Made by a program: the position numbers and the translations under genes. This document shows positions 35,007-44,279 of a DNA stretch of 64,000 nucleotides, one piece after another (the first letter of the stretch is position 1; each line of letters begins with the position of its first letter). The notes beneath the pieces were generated by a model. It made no database searches. It worked only from the letters and a program-made list of their open reading frames with translations, and was not told where the DNA came from. The stretch lies in assembly GCF_900115185.1 (NCBI RefSeq), contig NZ_FOVN01000001.1, forward strand, positions 558,001-622,000. The letters run 5' to 3'. This DNA is from Algorimicrobium echini (lineage in GTDB: Bacteria > Bacteroidota > Bacteroidia > Flavobacteriales > Flavobacteriaceae).

Positions 35007-35485
35007 TGGAACAAGATAGTTGTATTATAAATTCACCGTTAGGGTTTACTCAAATTACTGGAGATGCTAATGGTATTTCCACTATAACCGTTTTAAATTC
35101 AAACGAGAAAATAACCGATATCATTCCAGAAACGCTTCAAGATTGCGTGTACCAACTCCATGAATACTTTGAAGGAAACCGAAAAGAATTTAATTTAACA
35201 TTAAATCCAGAAGGCACTTCGTTTCAAAAAAGTGTTTGGGATGCTTTAAGTAAAATCCCATATGGAAAAACGGCTTCATATTTGGAACTTTCCAAACAAT
35301 TAGGGGACGTAAAAGCTATTCGTGCTGTGGCAAATGCCAATGGAAAAAATCCATTATGGATTGTTATACCCTGTCATCGCGTTATTGGTTCAGATGGCAG
35401 CTTAACGGGTTATGCTGGTGGTCTGCACCGAAAAAAATGGCTACTAGAACATGAAAGTCCCTATAAACAACAATCACTGTTTTAG
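35006..35485 (+). CDS. ogt: Methylated-DNA-protein-cysteine methyltransferase (Ogt type)
   Basis: A 159-residue suicide repair protein that moves an alkyl group from O6-methylguanine to its own cysteine. The active site is IPCHRVIGSDGSLTGYAGG (Cys near 133), preceded by the DNA-binding helix YGKTASYLELSKQLGDVKAIRAVANANG with the intercalating arginine. Length is typical of Ogt without an Ada N-terminal domain. It starts at the stop of the CBS gene and is followed by a serine hydrolase 42 bp later. Confidence 0.94.
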   Translation: MEQDSCIINSPLGFTQITGDANGISTITVLNSNEKITDIIPETLQDCVYQLHEYFEGNRKEFNLTLNPEGTSFQKSVWDALSKIPYGKTASYLELSKQLGDVKAIRAVANANGKNPLWIVIPCHRVIGSDGSLTGYAGGLHRKKWLLEHESPYKQQSLF

Positions 35486-35527
35486 CCTCAATAAAAATTC
35501 CTATATTTATTTTCTAAACTAAACTAC

Positions 35528-36682
35528 ATGAAATTCCTAAAATCTGTCTTAAAATGGGTTGTTCTTATTTTTGCATTACTTGTTGCAACCTTGTATATAA
35601 CCGATACTGATTACCTTCTAAAAGCCGTGAGAACTATTTACTTTAAAGGCTACTCCACTGCATACTTAGAAGATTATAAAGAATTCGATAATCAAGTTAT
35701 TGCAAATGGAACACCGCAACCATGGCCAAATCATCAAGATTATAATAGCGTAAAAGAAACGGAAACCCTAACTAAAATCAATAAAGAAAATGGCACTATT
35801 GCCTACGTTATTATAAAAAATGATAGTGTTTGGTTTGAAAATTATTACGATGGTTTTGGAGAAAATTCCAAATCCAACTCATTTTCCATGGCAAAAAGTT
35901 ATGTTTCGGCATTATTAGGAAAAGCGCTCATGGAAGGACATATTGAAAGTTTAAATCAGCCTGTTGGTGATTTCCTTCCCGAATTTAAAGACGGTTTAGC
36001 AGCCAAATTAACGGTTGGCGATTTATCTTCCATGGCATCAGGAACTGACTGGGACGAAGCCTATTATTCGCCATTATCCATAACAACGCGTGCTTATTTT
36101 GATGATGATTTAGATAAAGTAATTAACGGATTAAAGGTGGTTGAAGAGCCTGGACAAGCTTACAAATATTCTAGTGGTGATACGCAAATGCTGGCCATGG
36201 TTATTGAGCGTGCAACAGGCAAAAAACTATATGATTATTTAACCGAATCCTTTTGGAAACCTCTAGGTTCAGAAAACGCAACTCTTTGGCAAGTGGATAG
36301 TGAAGAACACGATATGGTAAAAGCCTATTGCTGTATTGCCAGTAATGCGAAAGATTTTGCACGTTTAGGCAAACTCTACAAAGACCATGGTAAATGGCAA
36401 GGTAAACAACTTTTAGATTCGGCATTTATTGCCAAGTCTATTAAACCACGTTTTCCTGCTAGTCCCGAATATGGCTATGGTTGGTGGTTAAAAAATGTAG
36501 GTGATAAAGAGTTTTTTATGATGCGTGGCCACCTAGGGCAATATGTTATCGTAGAACCTAATGACAACGTTATTATTGTAAGATTAGGTCATTCCAAAGG
36601 TCCTGGAGATGCCATTGCAACCTTTACTCCAGATATTTCTACGTATATTGATGAAGCTTATAAGATGCTTGAAAAAAACTAA
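35528..36682 (+). CDS. Membrane-anchored serine hydrolase (class C beta-lactamase-like)
   Basis: A 384-residue hydrolase with an N-terminal membrane helix (about 7-23) that may be a signal anchor. The catalytic SxxK is seen as SFSMAKSYVSALLGKA (SMAK near 120), the YxN-equivalent as YKYSSGD (about 215), and the third motif as RGHLGQYVIV (HLG, about 335). This pattern belongs to penicillin-binding-protein-like esterases and amidases such as 6-aminohexanoate-dimer hydrolase rather than to true beta-lactamases. The substrate is unknown. The exonuclease gene follows after 3 bp. Confidence 0.88.
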   Translation: MKFLKSVLKWVVLIFALLVATLYITDTDYLLKAVRTIYFKGYSTAYLEDYKEFDNQVIANGTPQPWPNHQDYNSVKETETLTKINKENGTIAYVIIKNDSVWFENYYDGFGENSKSNSFSMAKSYVSALLGKALMEGHIESLNQPVGDFLPEFKDGLAAKLTVGDLSSMASGTDWDEAYYSPLSITTRAYFDDDLDKVINGLKVVEEPGQAYKYSSGDTQMLAMVIERATGKKLYDYLTESFWKPLGSENATLWQVDSEEHDMVKAYCCIASNAKDFARLGKLYKDHGKWQGKQLLDSAFIAKSIKPRFPASPEYGYGWWLKNVGDKEFFMMRGHLGQYVIVEPNDNVIIVRLGHSKGPGDAIATFTPDISTYIDEAYKMLEKN

Positions 36683-36685
36683 ACC

Positions 36686-37399
36686 ATGATTTCTAAATTA
36701 AATCTCGAAAACATTCTATTCTTGGACATTGAAACGGTTCCAGAAACTAGGCATTTTTCAGATTTAGACGAGACCAAGCAAATGCTTTGGGATGCCAAAT
36801 CCGAATACCAACGTAAAGACGATTTTACTGCCGAGGAATTTTATAATCGTGCTGGAATTTGGGCAGAATTCGGAAAAATAATCTGTATTTCGGTTGGGTA
36901 TTTTAAAATTGAGGGTACTATAAAATCCTTTCGGGTTACCTCCTTCTATGGTGAAGAAATCAAGATTCTTAAAGACTTTAAAAACTTACTAATTACACAT
37001 TTCAGTAATAATAAACACCTGCTTTGTGCGCATAATGGCAAGGAATTCGATTTTCCATATATAGCAAGACGCATGATTATCCATAATATAGAATTGCCAT
37101 ATAAACTCAATTTATTTGGAAAAAAACCCTGGGAAGTTCCACATTTAGATACGCTAGAATTGTGGAAATTTGGCGATTATAAAACCTACACGTCTTTAAA
37201 ACTATTGACTAATGTGTTGGGTATCCCATCGCCTAAAGATGATATTGATGGTAGCGAAGTGTATCGAGTTTATTATGAAGAAAACGACATCGACCGGATT
37301 ATTATTTATTGTGAAAAAGATACCATTGCTGTGGCACAAATATTTTTAAGGCTCCGTGGTGACGAACTACTCCATACCAACGAAATTATTCACGTATAA
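36686..37399 (+). CDS. 3'-5' exonuclease, PolB-like DEDDy type
   Basis: A 237-residue nuclease of the predicted PolB-exonuclease-like family. The DEDDy residues are visible: FLDIETVPE (Asp and Glu near 14 and 16), CAHNGKEFDFPYIARRM (Asp near 120) and YCEKDTIAVAQ (YxxxD near 212-216). This domain resembles the proofreading part of family B DNA polymerases but has no polymerase attached. It follows the serine hydrolase by 3 bp and ends directly before a bidirectional terminator. Target nucleic acid is unknown. Confidence 0.88.
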   Translation: MISKLNLENILFLDIETVPETRHFSDLDETKQMLWDAKSEYQRKDDFTAEEFYNRAGIWAEFGKIICISVGYFKIEGTIKSFRVTSFYGEEIKILKDFKNLLITHFSNNKHLLCAHNGKEFDFPYIARRMIIHNIELPYKLNLFGKKPWEVPHLDTLELWKFGDYKTYTSLKLLTNVLGIPSPKDDIDGSEVYRVYYEENDIDRIIIYCEKDTIAVAQIFLRLRGDELLHTNEIIHV

Positions 37400-37431
37400 A
37401 AAACGTCCAGATTAAGAAATCTGGACGTTTT
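37400..37431. terminator. Bidirectional intrinsic terminator, copy A
   Basis: AAAACGTCCAGATT (37400-37413) pairs perfectly with AATCTGGACGTTTT (37418-37431), loop AAGA. It lies between the exonuclease gene and the convergent M43 protease gene. The stem sequence recurs at 39745-39778. Confidence 0.88.
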
Positions 37432-37454
37432 GAATTTATAGAATTAATTGATAA

Positions 37455-39518
37455 TTATTGCTTGATAAAGCGTTTCACTTTCGTTTTTTCTCCGATATAC
37501 AATTGAATTATATACATACCAGCAGGCAGTTCAGACACATTAATTGATTTCTCAAAAGCACCATTCAATACTGCTTGACCAAGCATATTAGTGACTTGGT
37601 AACGCTGCGCTTCTAATCCATTTAACGAAATGTTTAATACTTGTTTTGTTGGATTTGGATGTATCTTAAATATATCATCTGTTGTCGTTACGCTTCCAAA
37701 AGTTCTTGTTGAACCACCAACACAGAAATTAGTTGTTTGAGAACTTGTAAACGATCCGCCACTAGCTAGTGTTGTTGTCCCTGCTTTTAAGGTATAAGAG
37801 CCATTTCCGTAAGAACAACAAATACCATCACCATAAGCATCATTAACAACTAATGAATAACAACCAGCAGGTAAATCGACATCAATATTTATAGTAGAAC
37901 CATCTGCTTGAGATCCATACGTACCACCAGAAGCTACAGTTGTACTACCATCAAGAATAGACCACGAAGTTTCTTCTGGATAATTATCGAATGTAATAGA
38001 TAATCTAACGGTTGTATCACCACCAGAGCTGCCACCATTTACAATGTTTACGGTGTAATCTTCAACTTCACCATAATTAAATGTTTCGCATGATGTTGGA
38101 ATACCATTATACTTCATAGACACACGCATACGTGTTTCACCAACAGAAGCAGAAGTAGGAATTGTAAAACTTCCACTTACTGGACTGGTTTTAGAGGCCG
38201 CTCTAGACCAAACTAATTCGCCTGTATCCGTAAAATCACCATCTTGATTATAATCTATCCAAACAGCATATCCTTCATTATAACTAGTTCCTGTCCAAGT
38301 AGGTGTTACGGTAATCGTGTAGCTATCGGATTTTGTTAAATTAGTAGATGTTGCTGTAAAGTTTGAGTACGATTGTGCTCCAGACACGTTATTAATAGTC
38401 CCTAACTGTACACGAGAAATATACTCATCCGCAACGCTGTTGCCTTGAGAACTACAATATTGCGAACCTGTTTGACATGGCTGACAAGAAGAACCGCCAC
38501 AATCTACGCCTGTTTCAGTTCCGTTTTGAATGCCATCATTACATGTTGGTGGTGTACTACCGCCTCCACATTTATCTGATAATGCTAATGATCTTCTTGC
38601 TCCTCCAGCATTTAAAACAGCTCGCATTCTATTTTTTTGTCCCGTTGTAAATAAGTTCATACAAGAGTCGTTAGTATAATCCATGTAATTTTGAATCATA
38701 TCTACCGATCCACAAGACACGCGTCCTGTTGGACAACCACCATTTGAGGTTTGATGTGTAGGTGTATCACTTACAAAATCATTACCACAATTAGCATCTC
38801 CCCAAATATGACGAAGATTTAAATAGTGTCCGACTTCATGTGTCGTTGTACGTCCGCCATCAAATGGAGCGGATACATTTCCAACACGACCAAAATAATT
38901 ATATGCCATGACAACACCATCTGTAGCAGCACTTCCTCCTGGAAATTGCGCATAACCTAAAATGGTTTGTCCACCACTGGTCATTTTTGGAACAATCCAC
39001 ATATTGATATATTCTGCTGTATTCCAAGGATTAACACCACCTTGCGATGCTTTTTTCATGTCATCAGTTGTTCCCCAGTCTTGACGTGTAGTAGACTTTC
39101 TGGTTATTCCAGATGTTGGATTACCATTCGGGTCTACTGTTGCTAAGCAGAATTCAATTTCTGTATCAGCGGCTTGAGACCACGTGTTATCGGCATCAGG
39201 ATTTGTTCGTCTAAAATCTTCATTTAAAACATCTATTTGCGACTGAATTTGTGCCACACTTATGTTTTCGGTGCTGTTTCTATAAAGTACATGTACCACA
39301 ACAGGAAGTGTAATAACAGAGCCATCAATTCTGTTATTTGCCATCTGTTGGATTTGGGTTTGTGTAAAGGCTTCAATTTGAGCCATTCGTTGCTCAAGAC
39401 CTGGGTCTTGCTGTTTTCGGTATTCAAGGTTTTCCATAGTTGAGCAGTTGCGTTCTTGGGAAAAAATCGCCATGCTAAACAGAAAACACATAAAGAATAA
39501 AGTAGTAGGTTTTTTCAT
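37455..39518 (-). CDS. Secreted M43-type zinc metalloprotease with GEVED module and type IX sorting domain
   Basis: A 687-residue exported protease: signal peptide (1-20), propeptide-like region, then the pappalysin-type zinc site HEVGHYLNLRH (227-237) with downstream Cys and Met segments (NYMDYTNDSCMNLF) as in M43 enzymes. Further on are a Cys-rich linker DCGGSSCQPC, a GEVED module (about 360-495, GYAVWIDYNQDGDFTDTGEL and YGEVEDYTVNI), a beta-sandwich with GDGICCSYGNGSYTL, and a C-terminal type IX secretion signal (about 610-687, IHPNPTKQVLNISL ... KVKRFIKQ). It is probably released or attached at the cell surface. It shares several modules with the next protease. Confidence 0.93.
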   Translation of the reverse strand: MKKPTTLFFMCFLFSMAIFSQERNCSTMENLEYRKQQDPGLEQRMAQIEAFTQTQIQQMANNRIDGSVITLPVVVHVLYRNSTENISVAQIQSQIDVLNEDFRRTNPDADNTWSQAADTEIEFCLATVDPNGNPTSGITRKSTTRQDWGTTDDMKKASQGGVNPWNTAEYINMWIVPKMTSGGQTILGYAQFPGGSAATDGVVMAYNYFGRVGNVSAPFDGGRTTTHEVGHYLNLRHIWGDANCGNDFVSDTPTHQTSNGGCPTGRVSCGSVDMIQNYMDYTNDSCMNLFTTGQKNRMRAVLNAGGARRSLALSDKCGGGSTPPTCNDGIQNGTETGVDCGGSSCQPCQTGSQYCSSQGNSVADEYISRVQLGTINNVSGAQSYSNFTATSTNLTKSDSYTITVTPTWTGTSYNEGYAVWIDYNQDGDFTDTGELVWSRAASKTSPVSGSFTIPTSASVGETRMRVSMKYNGIPTSCETFNYGEVEDYTVNIVNGGSSGGDTTVRLSITFDNYPEETSWSILDGSTTVASGGTYGSQADGSTINIDVDLPAGCYSLVVNDAYGDGICCSYGNGSYTLKAGTTTLASGGSFTSSQTTNFCVGGSTRTFGSVTTTDDIFKIHPNPTKQVLNISLNGLEAQRYQVTNMLGQAVLNGAFEKSINVSELPAGMYIIQLYIGEKTKVKRFIKQ

Positions 39519-39637
39519 GTGTAAAATGTAAAATTTTAAGTTAATAATTAAATAATTATCTGTGAATGTATTATAAAAATGATAATATCGAAATTTTATA
39601 ATCCGTTTTTCGTTGAATAACCATTAAAAAAAATACT

Positions 39638-39680
39638 TTACGGTTTTACCACAACAGGTTTGAAGAAAAAACTTACTTTT
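39638..39680 (-). repeat. 43-bp repeat upstream of the M43 protease gene (copy 1)
   Basis: This 43-bp stretch is identical to 44233-44275. Its core on the plus strand is CGGTTTTACCACAACAGG. It starts 120 bp upstream of the M43 protease start, almost the same distance as copy 2 from the second protease (118 bp). It lies in the 280-bp gap between the two protease genes, which otherwise holds only a terminator (39745-39778). Confidence 0.85.
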
Positions 39681-39744
39681 TTATATGAATATCTAATAAC
39701 AAATGTTAATTTTATTATGACTAAACTGAAATGATTTATAAATA

Positions 39745-39778
39745 AAAAACGTCCAGATTTAAAAATCTGGACGTTTTT
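39745..39778. terminator. Intrinsic terminator, copy B
   Basis: AAAAACGTCCAGATTT (39745-39760) pairs with AAATCTGGACGTTTTT (39763-39778), inner pairs probably open to form a loop. It lies 20 bp downstream of the reprolysin-like protease stop. The stem core ACGTCCAGATT matches copy A at 37400-37431. Confidence 0.88.
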
Positions 39779-39798
39779 ACTTTAAATTCAATCGATTA

Positions 39799-42700
39799 TT
39801 ATTGCTTAATAAAGCGTTTGGTTACAGAACCACTTTCCGTTTTAAAACGAATTTGATACAATGCCGTTTCTAAATTGCTGACATCTATAGTTCCATGACT
39901 CAAGGCGCCTTTACTAACTAATTGTCCAAGGTTGTTGAACACTTCATATGTTACATCCTGATAAGTTGTTTTAATATTTAAAACACTACCTTTTACAGGG
40001 TTTGGATATAAAACAATGTCTCGTTCTAATTGAGAAATAGATGTTTCATTCACCTCACGAGAGGCCGATTGTATACAGAATGTTGTTGTTTCAGAGGCTG
40101 AAAAACTACCACCAGAAGCTAACGTTCCTGTAGAGCCTGTTAATGTATAAGAGCCATTTCCATATGAACAGCAAATACCGTCACCATAGGCGTCGGTTAT
40201 TGTAAATGTATATTCGCCAGCAGCTAAACCAGTGAAGATTCTGGTTATTGTAGATCCATCTGGATTAGATGTTGAATACGAAGCCGAAGCCACTGTTGTA
40301 CCAGATGCATTTTTAAGCGTCCAAGCTGTTTCTTCAGGATAATTATCAAAGGTCAAACTTAAAGTAACATTACCTATATTACAGTTTCCACCTGTTCCAC
40401 CACCAGTGGTTAGACTAATATTATCAATTGCTAAATCAGCCTGCCATGTCGTTCCAACGTTTCTATTAAAACGTAATTGAACCGTTCCACCGACATAAGC
40501 TGCTAAATCGACGCTAGCAGACTGCCAAGAATTCCCTTTATTCCCGGACTCATTCCAAATAGAAGTCCAAGAGGTACCATTATTGGTGCTTGCTTCTAAC
40601 GCAATAGTTCCAAAGTTATTTGAACCATACATGTGGTATTGGAAATTGAATGTTGCAGCACTTTCGGCTGACAAATCAAAACAAGGTGAATTTAAAATGG
40701 CCCGTTTGTTTGGATAATTAGGACTCGATGCTTCCACAAAAATATAATAACTGCCTTGAGCCGCACTTGATGGTCCTGTGTTGCTTGAAGGCGTTCCGTT
40801 TGCATCAACTGTCCAATTGATATCATCAGCAGTGGATTGCGTCCAAGCGCCTAATGTGTTTTCAAATCCTTCAGAATATGGAAATACCGAAACACTTCCT
40901 GTACAACCTGTATTGGCAATAGGTAAGGTTGTAACGTTTACCGTATTACTATAACCTGAAATATTTCCAGCAGCATCTCTTGCTCGAACTCTAAACGTGT
41001 AAGCCGTGTTAGCTGTTAAACCCGTTACTTGTCTCGTAGTTCCAGAAACACTAGCAATAATTGTAGAACCTTGATACACGTCATACTCTGTAACGGCTAC
41101 ATTATCGGTAGACGATGACCAGCTCAAGCTGGTACTTGTTTGTGTTGTATTAGTTGCAGATAAGTTAGCGGGAACACTTGGTGCTTGCGTATCAGGCGGA
41201 TTCAACGTAGTAACATTTACCGTATTACTAGCAACTGACACATTTCCTGCCGCATCTTTAGCTCGGACACTAAATGCATATGATGTACTGGCACTTAAAC
41301 CAACAACTGCATACGAAGTTCCAGAAACGGTTGCAATAATACTTGCACCTTGATAAACATCATAAGCCGTAACGGCAATGTTATCTGTAGCTGCACTCCA
41401 ATTTAAATCAGTAGTTGTTTGCGTTGTATTAGATGCTGATAAATTAGCTGGCGCACTTGGCGCTATGGTATCTGGCCCTTGAGACTGAATAACAACTGTA
41501 TAATCTTCAACTTCTCCGTAAGTAAACGATTCACAAGACGTTGGAATGCTATTATACTTCATAGATACACGCATACGTGTTGCATTTTCAACGGCACCAG
41601 CTGGAATGGTAAAATTACCACTAACAGGTGTTGTATTGGTTGCTGCACGACTCCAAACCAGTTCGCCCGAATCTACAAAATCACCATCTCTATTAAAATC
41701 AATCCATACAGCATACCCTTCACTATAAACTGTTCCTGTCCATGTTGGTGTTACTGTTATAGTGTATTGTGTACCTTTAGTTAAAGTTGTGGAAATACCA
41801 GTAAAATCTGAATAAAATTGCGCTCCAGAAGCATTATTAATCGTATTCAATTGTACACGACTAATATACTCATCATTCACATTTGTACTTGCTGAAGCAC
41901 AGTAATTCAATTGCACGTCGGTAGTTGTGAAGCTGATAGAATTACTATAAGCCGAATTACTTCCACCACTACACTTACTACGAACTTGCGCTTCATACTG
42001 TGTTAAACTACTTAATCCTGAAACAGATGTTGAGTTTCCAGATACATTATTTGTTATCCATGTTGTTGTACCTGTTTGTCGGTAACGTAAATCATAAGTC
42101 GCTCCCGAAACAGCATTCCACGATAGGTTTGCAGAATTTGAATTTACACCTGATGCATTTAAACCACTTGGTACGGCAGCATTACAAACAACCTGTCCAG
42201 CAATAGTGAAATTGCTATTAGAAATATCGAAAAAAATATGGTTACTCCCTTTAACCATAATTCTGTTTTGGCTTCCTTGATTATTAGGAACAACTACACT
42301 TTGAGATCCATCGTTAGGCACATTAGTAGCCAATGTAATCGGATATGTATCTCCACCATCTGTAGATAAAAAGATATCTACATTAGCCGCATTAACACCA
42401 TTTCCTGTAGTTCCAGCAACATTCCAGGTTACATTTTGAGTACTTCCAGCTGCCCAAGTTACATTAGAATTTGGTGAATTTACAATAAATGGTCCAGCAG
42501 TTCCATTTACGGTAACAACCATATCATCGCTATTATTGGCCGCTCCACCTGCTTTATTATCTCTTACGGTCATTCGGAAATTTAATGTTCGTGCTACATT
42601 TGGAACCGCTTCCCATTGCCAAGATGTGCTACCTGTTTTAATTGTTGCCAATCGTGGAAAATATCTTTTGGTATCTGTTGTAGGGCTGTAAGAACGAAAT

Positions 42701-44115
42701 GCTACACCAGAAGTTGCTGTAGTGCTTGGATAGGTTGTAGCCGCATTGTTTTCATCAAATTGTTCCCAGCAATAGGTTAATACATCACCAGAATTAGCAT
42801 CAGTACTGGTACCGTTTAAAACAAAAGGTGTTCCTTTTGGAATGGTATAATTGGATCCTGCATCTGCTGTTGGTATAGCATTTCCTGTATTGGTATTTGT
42901 TTGGCAACTTCTTGACTTAATATAATCAGTAACCTGCTGAATAGAAAACGCATGAAAATATGGATCACTATTAGATTGCACATCAGTAGCTCCAGTAATT
43001 CCTGCATAGCCCATAATAGTAGTACCACTTCCAGGTTCAAAATGCGCATTGGTACTTTCATTTCTAAAAGAAAATGTGTGGTTAGCACCAAATTGATGAC
43101 CAATTTCGTGTGCTACATAATCAATATCAAATGGATCACCTTCTGGATCTGTTCGAGATGTAAAACCACTTCCTTTTTGTCCATTTACACATATACAGCC
43201 TATACATCCAGCATTTCCATTATTGGAAGCACGTGCAAATAAGTGACCAACATCATAATTTGATTCCCCTATAACACTTGTTAAAGTAGCTTGTAATTGA
43301 CTGTTATAATTTGATGACGATGTATACGGATCGTTACCAGAATTAGTGTAAATAACATTCGTATTATTAGCAATAACTACCATAGTTACGTTAAAATCAT
43401 TTTCAAAAACACCGTTTACTCTGGTCATTGTAGCATTTATTGCTGCTAAAGCTAATGCTTTAGTACCACCATGATAGGCCGTATACTCACCAGTAGTAGA
43501 AACCGCTAACCTATATGTTCTTAATAAACCGTCATCAGCATTTCGATACGAATTTCCATCACCCGAAATATTAGAATTCATGGCGTCCGTAACTGTACAT
43601 TCAAAATCATCTTGCTCCATTCTACGATTTTGACGATTGAACACAACATATTGACTTAAATCATTGGTATACGCTTCAATAAAGCTTGCAGGTTTATCTG
43701 GCGACAAACGCATACTCTGAAATCCTTTAGGCGACATACTAAACCGAATAACATCGGCTGGATTATCAACTCCTTGTCCAGCATACGAACGAATATCAGG
43801 AAAACGAGCTTGTAAATCTGGATGTAAAACCGAAGCTTCAATCACCCGAAAACGTTCCATCTTACCTTGGTCGTTTGGAAATGATAAAATAACCTCTGAA
43901 CCACGGCTTAAATCTTCTCGTTTGGCAACATTTTGGAGAGACTGTTTTAAAGCATTAAAATCTAGAGAGAAAACTTCTGAATTTGGTAATTTAAGTTTAT
44001 TAGTTTTCACAGACTGTTTACTAACTGCTGTTTGTTTTTCCCAGAGTTTTTTACTTTGCGCAAAGCTCAAACTTATACTAGAGAAAATTAATAATAAGAA
44101 TAGTTTTTTAATCAT
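39799..44115 (-). CDS. Secreted reprolysin-like (M12B) metalloprotease, multidomain, type IX secreted
   Basis: A 1438-residue exported protease: signal peptide (1-19), propeptide (20-190), reprolysin-type catalytic domain with HEIGHQFGANH (336-346) and Met-turn TIMGYAG. Downstream are a beta-sandwich region, a first fibronectin type III domain (about 645-730), a GEVED module (about 735-880), two more near-identical fibronectin III domains (each starting DTxAPSxPANLSAxNTTQT), a MAM-like domain (about 1090-1235), a GDGICCSYGNGSYTL sandwich shared with the M43 protease, and a type IX sorting domain ending SGSVTKRFIKQ. A surface or released degradative enzyme is expected. Confidence 0.93.
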   Translation of the reverse strand: MIKKLFLLLIFSSISLSFAQSKKLWEKQTAVSKQSVKTNKLKLPNSEVFSLDFNALKQSLQNVAKREDLSRGSEVILSFPNDQGKMERFRVIEASVLHPDLQARFPDIRSYAGQGVDNPADVIRFSMSPKGFQSMRLSPDKPASFIEAYTNDLSQYVVFNRQNRRMEQDDFECTVTDAMNSNISGDGNSYRNADDGLLRTYRLAVSTTGEYTAYHGGTKALALAAINATMTRVNGVFENDFNVTMVVIANNTNVIYTNSGNDPYTSSSNYNSQLQATLTSVIGESNYDVGHLFARASNNGNAGCIGCICVNGQKGSGFTSRTDPEGDPFDIDYVAHEIGHQFGANHTFSFRNESTNAHFEPGSGTTIMGYAGITGATDVQSNSDPYFHAFSIQQVTDYIKSRSCQTNTNTGNAIPTADAGSNYTIPKGTPFVLNGTSTDANSGDVLTYCWEQFDENNAATTYPSTTATSGVAFRSYSPTTDTKRYFPRLATIKTGSTSWQWEAVPNVARTLNFRMTVRDNKAGGAANNSDDMVVTVNGTAGPFIVNSPNSNVTWAAGSTQNVTWNVAGTTGNGVNAANVDIFLSTDGGDTYPITLATNVPNDGSQSVVVPNNQGSQNRIMVKGSNHIFFDISNSNFTIAGQVVCNAAVPSGLNASGVNSNSANLSWNAVSGATYDLRYRQTGTTTWITNNVSGNSTSVSGLSSLTQYEAQVRSKCSGGSNSAYSNSISFTTTDVQLNYCASASTNVNDEYISRVQLNTINNASGAQFYSDFTGISTTLTKGTQYTITVTPTWTGTVYSEGYAVWIDFNRDGDFVDSGELVWSRAATNTTPVSGNFTIPAGAVENATRMRVSMKYNSIPTSCESFTYGEVEDYTVVIQSQGPDTIAPSAPANLSASNTTQTTTDLNWSAATDNIAVTAYDVYQGASIIATVSGTSYAVVGLSASTSYAFSVRAKDAAGNVSVASNTVNVTTLNPPDTQAPSVPANLSATNTTQTSTSLSWSSSTDNVAVTEYDVYQGSTIIASVSGTTRQVTGLTANTAYTFRVRARDAAGNISGYSNTVNVTTLPIANTGCTGSVSVFPYSEGFENTLGAWTQSTADDINWTVDANGTPSSNTGPSSAAQGSYYIFVEASSPNYPNKRAILNSPCFDLSAESAATFNFQYHMYGSNNFGTIALEASTNNGTSWTSIWNESGNKGNSWQSASVDLAAYVGGTVQLRFNRNVGTTWQADLAIDNISLTTGGGTGGNCNIGNVTLSLTFDNYPEETAWTLKNASGTTVASASYSTSNPDGSTITRIFTGLAAGEYTFTITDAYGDGICCSYGNGSYTLTGSTGTLASGGSFSASETTTFCIQSASREVNETSISQLERDIVLYPNPVKGSVLNIKTTYQDVTYEVFNNLGQLVSKGALSHGTIDVSNLETALYQIRFKTESGSVTKRFIKQ

Positions 44116-44232
44116 AATAAATTGCTATTTATGTGGTTATTAAGTGAATTTATCACGAATTTAACATAAAAAATAGCAGATTGATTATATAATTATTGAT
44201 TTTTTACCGAAATAAATGAATAATTATCAACA

Positions 44233-44275
44233 TTACGGTTTTACCACAACAGGTTTGAAGAAAAAACTTACTTTT
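44233..44275 (-). repeat. 43-bp repeat upstream of the reprolysin-like protease gene (copy 2)
   Basis: Identical to 39638-39680. It lies 118 bp upstream of the minus-strand protease and ends 4 bp before the plus-strand ABC ATPase start at 44280. The similarity continues slightly past the repeat on the ATPase side (ACATATG here, TTATATG in copy 1). Confidence 0.85.
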
Positions 44276-44279
44276 ACAT

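Noticed and set aside
35528-36682. Beta-lactamase resistance gene
   Set aside because: The motif set (SMAK, YSS, HLG) and membrane anchor fit general serine hydrolases of the class C fold, not a resistance enzyme.
41479-41784. Open frame of 101 codons on the plus strand inside the reprolysin-like protease gene
   Set aside because: It is antisense to a clearly conserved GEVED-coding region and has no recognisable features of its own; the same applies to other antisense frames in the proteases.
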